From the NCBI RefSeq assembly GCF_035938995.1, contig NZ_DASZGI010000383.1:1-14246 (forward strand): a stretch of DNA of 14,246 bases. The letters run 5' to 3'. This DNA comes from DASZGI01 sp035938995. Its GTDB lineage: Bacteria; Actinomycetota; Actinomycetes; Streptomycetales; Catenulisporaceae. Position numbers and translations under genes: made by a program. Numbering within the stretch: the stretch's first letter is position 1; every line of letters starts with the position of its first letter. Positions 13,211 to 14,246 of the stretch are shown piece after piece. The notes beneath the pieces are model-generated. The model worked only from the letters and a program-made list of their open reading frames with translations. It was not told where the DNA came from and ran no database searches.

Positions 13211-13993
13211 ATGTTCATCTTCATTCCGCCCTCGGAGGGCAAAGCCGTCCCGACAGACGACGAACGCTTGTCCGCCGGTTCCCTGGTGCTTCCCGAGTTG
13301 GCTGAAACGCGTCGGTCGCTGGTGAAGTCGCTGGCGCGGCTCAGTGCCGGACCTGCGGATAAGGCACTGAGCGTGCTTGGCTTGACCGAGGGGCAGCGTG
13401 GAGAACTCGAACACAATCGCAGGCTGACAACCGCCCCCACCGGACCGGCTGCGCACGTGTACTCCGGCGTGCTGTACGACGCACTCGACCTGCCGGGACT
13501 GCGTGACCGAAACGAGGCGGCTTACCGGAGGGCGCAGGAGTCCGTGCTGGTGTTCTCAGCCCTTTGGGGAGTCGTCAGGCCGGAGGACAGGATCCCGTAC
13601 TACCGCTGCTCCGCGGGGGTGAAGCTGCCTGGCGTCGGATCGGTGACGGCGGTGTGGAAGGCCGCGCTGAACGGCCCGCTCGAGGATCTGGTCGGCGAGC
13701 GCCTGGTGGTGGACCTGCGCTCGTCCGCCTACGCCGGCCTGTGGAGGGGGCGGACGCAGGCGAGAGCCGTCACCGTGCGCGTGCTGCACGAACGAGAGGT
13801 CGGCGGCCTAGTGAAGCGGACCGTCGTGAGTCACTTCAACAAGGCCACCAAAGGTCGGATCGTCAGGGCGCTGCTGCTCGACGGCGCCGAGCCGAAAACC
13901 GCGGAGGAGTTCGCGGACGTCCTGCGCGACCTCGGCTTCACCGTGGAGCGCGCCGGGCCCGGCGCGGTGGACGTGATCGTCACCGAGCTCTGA
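13211..13993 (+). CDS. yaaA: YaaA/DUF328 family peroxide-stress protein
   Basis: This YaaA-family protein has 260 aa, close to the family's usual length. In E. coli YaaA lowers free intracellular iron during peroxide stress, limiting damage to DNA and proteins; the family fold has been described as DNA-binding. Conserved marks are the start MFIFIPPSEGK, YSGVLYDALDL, FSALWGVVRPEDRIPYYR followed by KLPGVG, LVVDLRSSAYAGLW, and VSHFNKATKGRIVRALL near the end. GAGGA lies ten bases before ATG 13211, a reasonable ribosome site. The gene diverges from the second GT87 gene, and its last 14 bp overlap the end of the RNase H/phosphatase gene on the opposite strand. No OxyR-like site was recognised upstream, so peroxide control is not shown by the sequence. 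Confidence 0.93.
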   Translation: MFIFIPPSEGKAVPTDDERLSAGSLVLPELAETRRSLVKSLARLSAGPADKALSVLGLTEGQRGELEHNRRLTTAPTGPAAHVYSGVLYDALDLPGLRDRNEAAYRRAQESVLVFSALWGVVRPEDRIPYYRCSAGVKLPGVGSVTAVWKAALNGPLEDLVGERLVVDLRSSAYAGLWRGRTQARAVTVRVLHEREVGGLVKRTVVSHFNKATKGRIVRALLLDGAEPKTAEEFADVLRDLGFTVERAGPGAVDVIVTEL

Positions 13994-14246
13994 TGGAGGC
14001 GTCCGCGTCAGCGTCAGCCCCAGGGCGAGCCACGGCACGAAGATGCGCGGTGTCGTTGACGCAGCGCACGTTCAAGATCCCGTCGCCGTAGAAGTCGACG
14101 ACGGTGAGCGAGGCCGCGCTCAGCTCCATGCGATGCACGGCCGAGAGCGGCGCGCCGAGTGCCTGGCAGAGCAGAGTCTTGATAGGCGTCACATGGGTGA
14201 CGATCAAGACGGTCTTGCGCGGAAAGCGGGCGATCGTGCGGTCCCT
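13980..14246 (-). CDS. C-terminal end of a histidine phosphatase, probably the RNase H/CobC-like fusion (Rv2228c type), partial
   Basis: The frame is open to the right edge, so the N-terminal part lies outside the window; 88 residues are visible. TVLIVTHVTPIKTLLCQAL is the second catalytic His segment of the phosphoglycerate-mutase-like histidine phosphatases, and ASLTVVDFYGDG followed by VRCVNDTAHL matches the C-terminal end of the actinobacterial bifunctional RNase HI/alpha-ribazole phosphatase-like protein. That fusion type is inferred from these few residues, because the RNase H half is not in the window. If correct, the phosphatase could dephosphorylate alpha-ribazole phosphate and add another cobalamin gene, 10 kb from cobQ. 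The final residues (ADADADASIRAR) are low complexity. The stop lies inside the end of yaaA (14-bp overlap). Confidence 0.8.
   Translation of the reverse strand, partial: RDRTIARFPRKTVLIVTHVTPIKTLLCQALGAPLSAVHRMELSAASLTVVDFYGDGILNVRCVNDTAHLRAVARPGADADADASIRAR

Noticed and set aside
1..14246. CRISPR array, tRNA, prophage or insertion sequence
   Set aside because: I found no regularly spaced repeats, cloverleaf, transposase or integrase sequence, and no composition break suggesting an inserted element.

Overview
The window is a compact, very GC-rich stretch of chromosome. Third codon positions are almost all G or C, GTG and TTG starts are frequent, and three genes have a -10-like hexamer exactly six bases before the start codon. 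Together with actinobacterial protein types (GT87 mannosyltransferases, the Rv2231c-type CobC, an RNase H/phosphatase fusion tail and an actinobacterial-type RNB nuclease), this points to a filamentous or related actinomycete. The species cannot be named from this. I see no tRNA, rRNA, CRISPR array, transposase, integrase or phage gene; this looks like ordinary chromosome.

Layout. Positions 1-507 hold the 3' part of a short MscS-type channel. It converges on cobC (579-1697, minus). cobC diverges from cobD/cbiB (1744-2727), which overlaps cobQ/cbiP (2720-4273). These three genes cover one continuous step of adenosylcobalamin synthesis: CobQ makes adenosylcobyric acid, CobC supplies aminopropanol phosphate, and CobD joins the two. 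Next comes a membrane-anchored S11 D-Ala-D-Ala carboxypeptidase with a 140-residue acidic cytoplasmic arm (4531-6258). Its 3' end overlaps tail to tail, by about 200 bp, with a 14-TM DHA2-type drug exporter (6057-7700, minus).

A divergent gap carrying an operator-like inverted repeat separates the exporter from a first GT87 mannosyltransferase (7868-9214). An ArsR-type regulator (9262-9621, minus) diverges from a small VOC/glyoxalase-like protein (9713-10120). An RNB-family exoribonuclease (10168-11685, minus) lies 13 bp downstream of a second GT87 gene (11699-13093, minus), probably as one transcript. yaaA (13211-13993) then overlaps by 14 bp the end of a partial gene running off the right edge (13980-14246, minus), the C-terminal phosphatase domain of an Rv2228c-like RNase H/phosphatase.

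Almost all of the window is coding and the gaps are short, the longest being 257 bp (4274-4530). The most unusual points are the 202-bp antisense coding overlap, in which wobble positions face each other; a 29-bp tandem duplication across the cobC stop codon; a 30-bp repeat in the cobC N-terminus; and the paired leaderless-type starts of cobC and cobD. I found no convincing undescribed multigene system.
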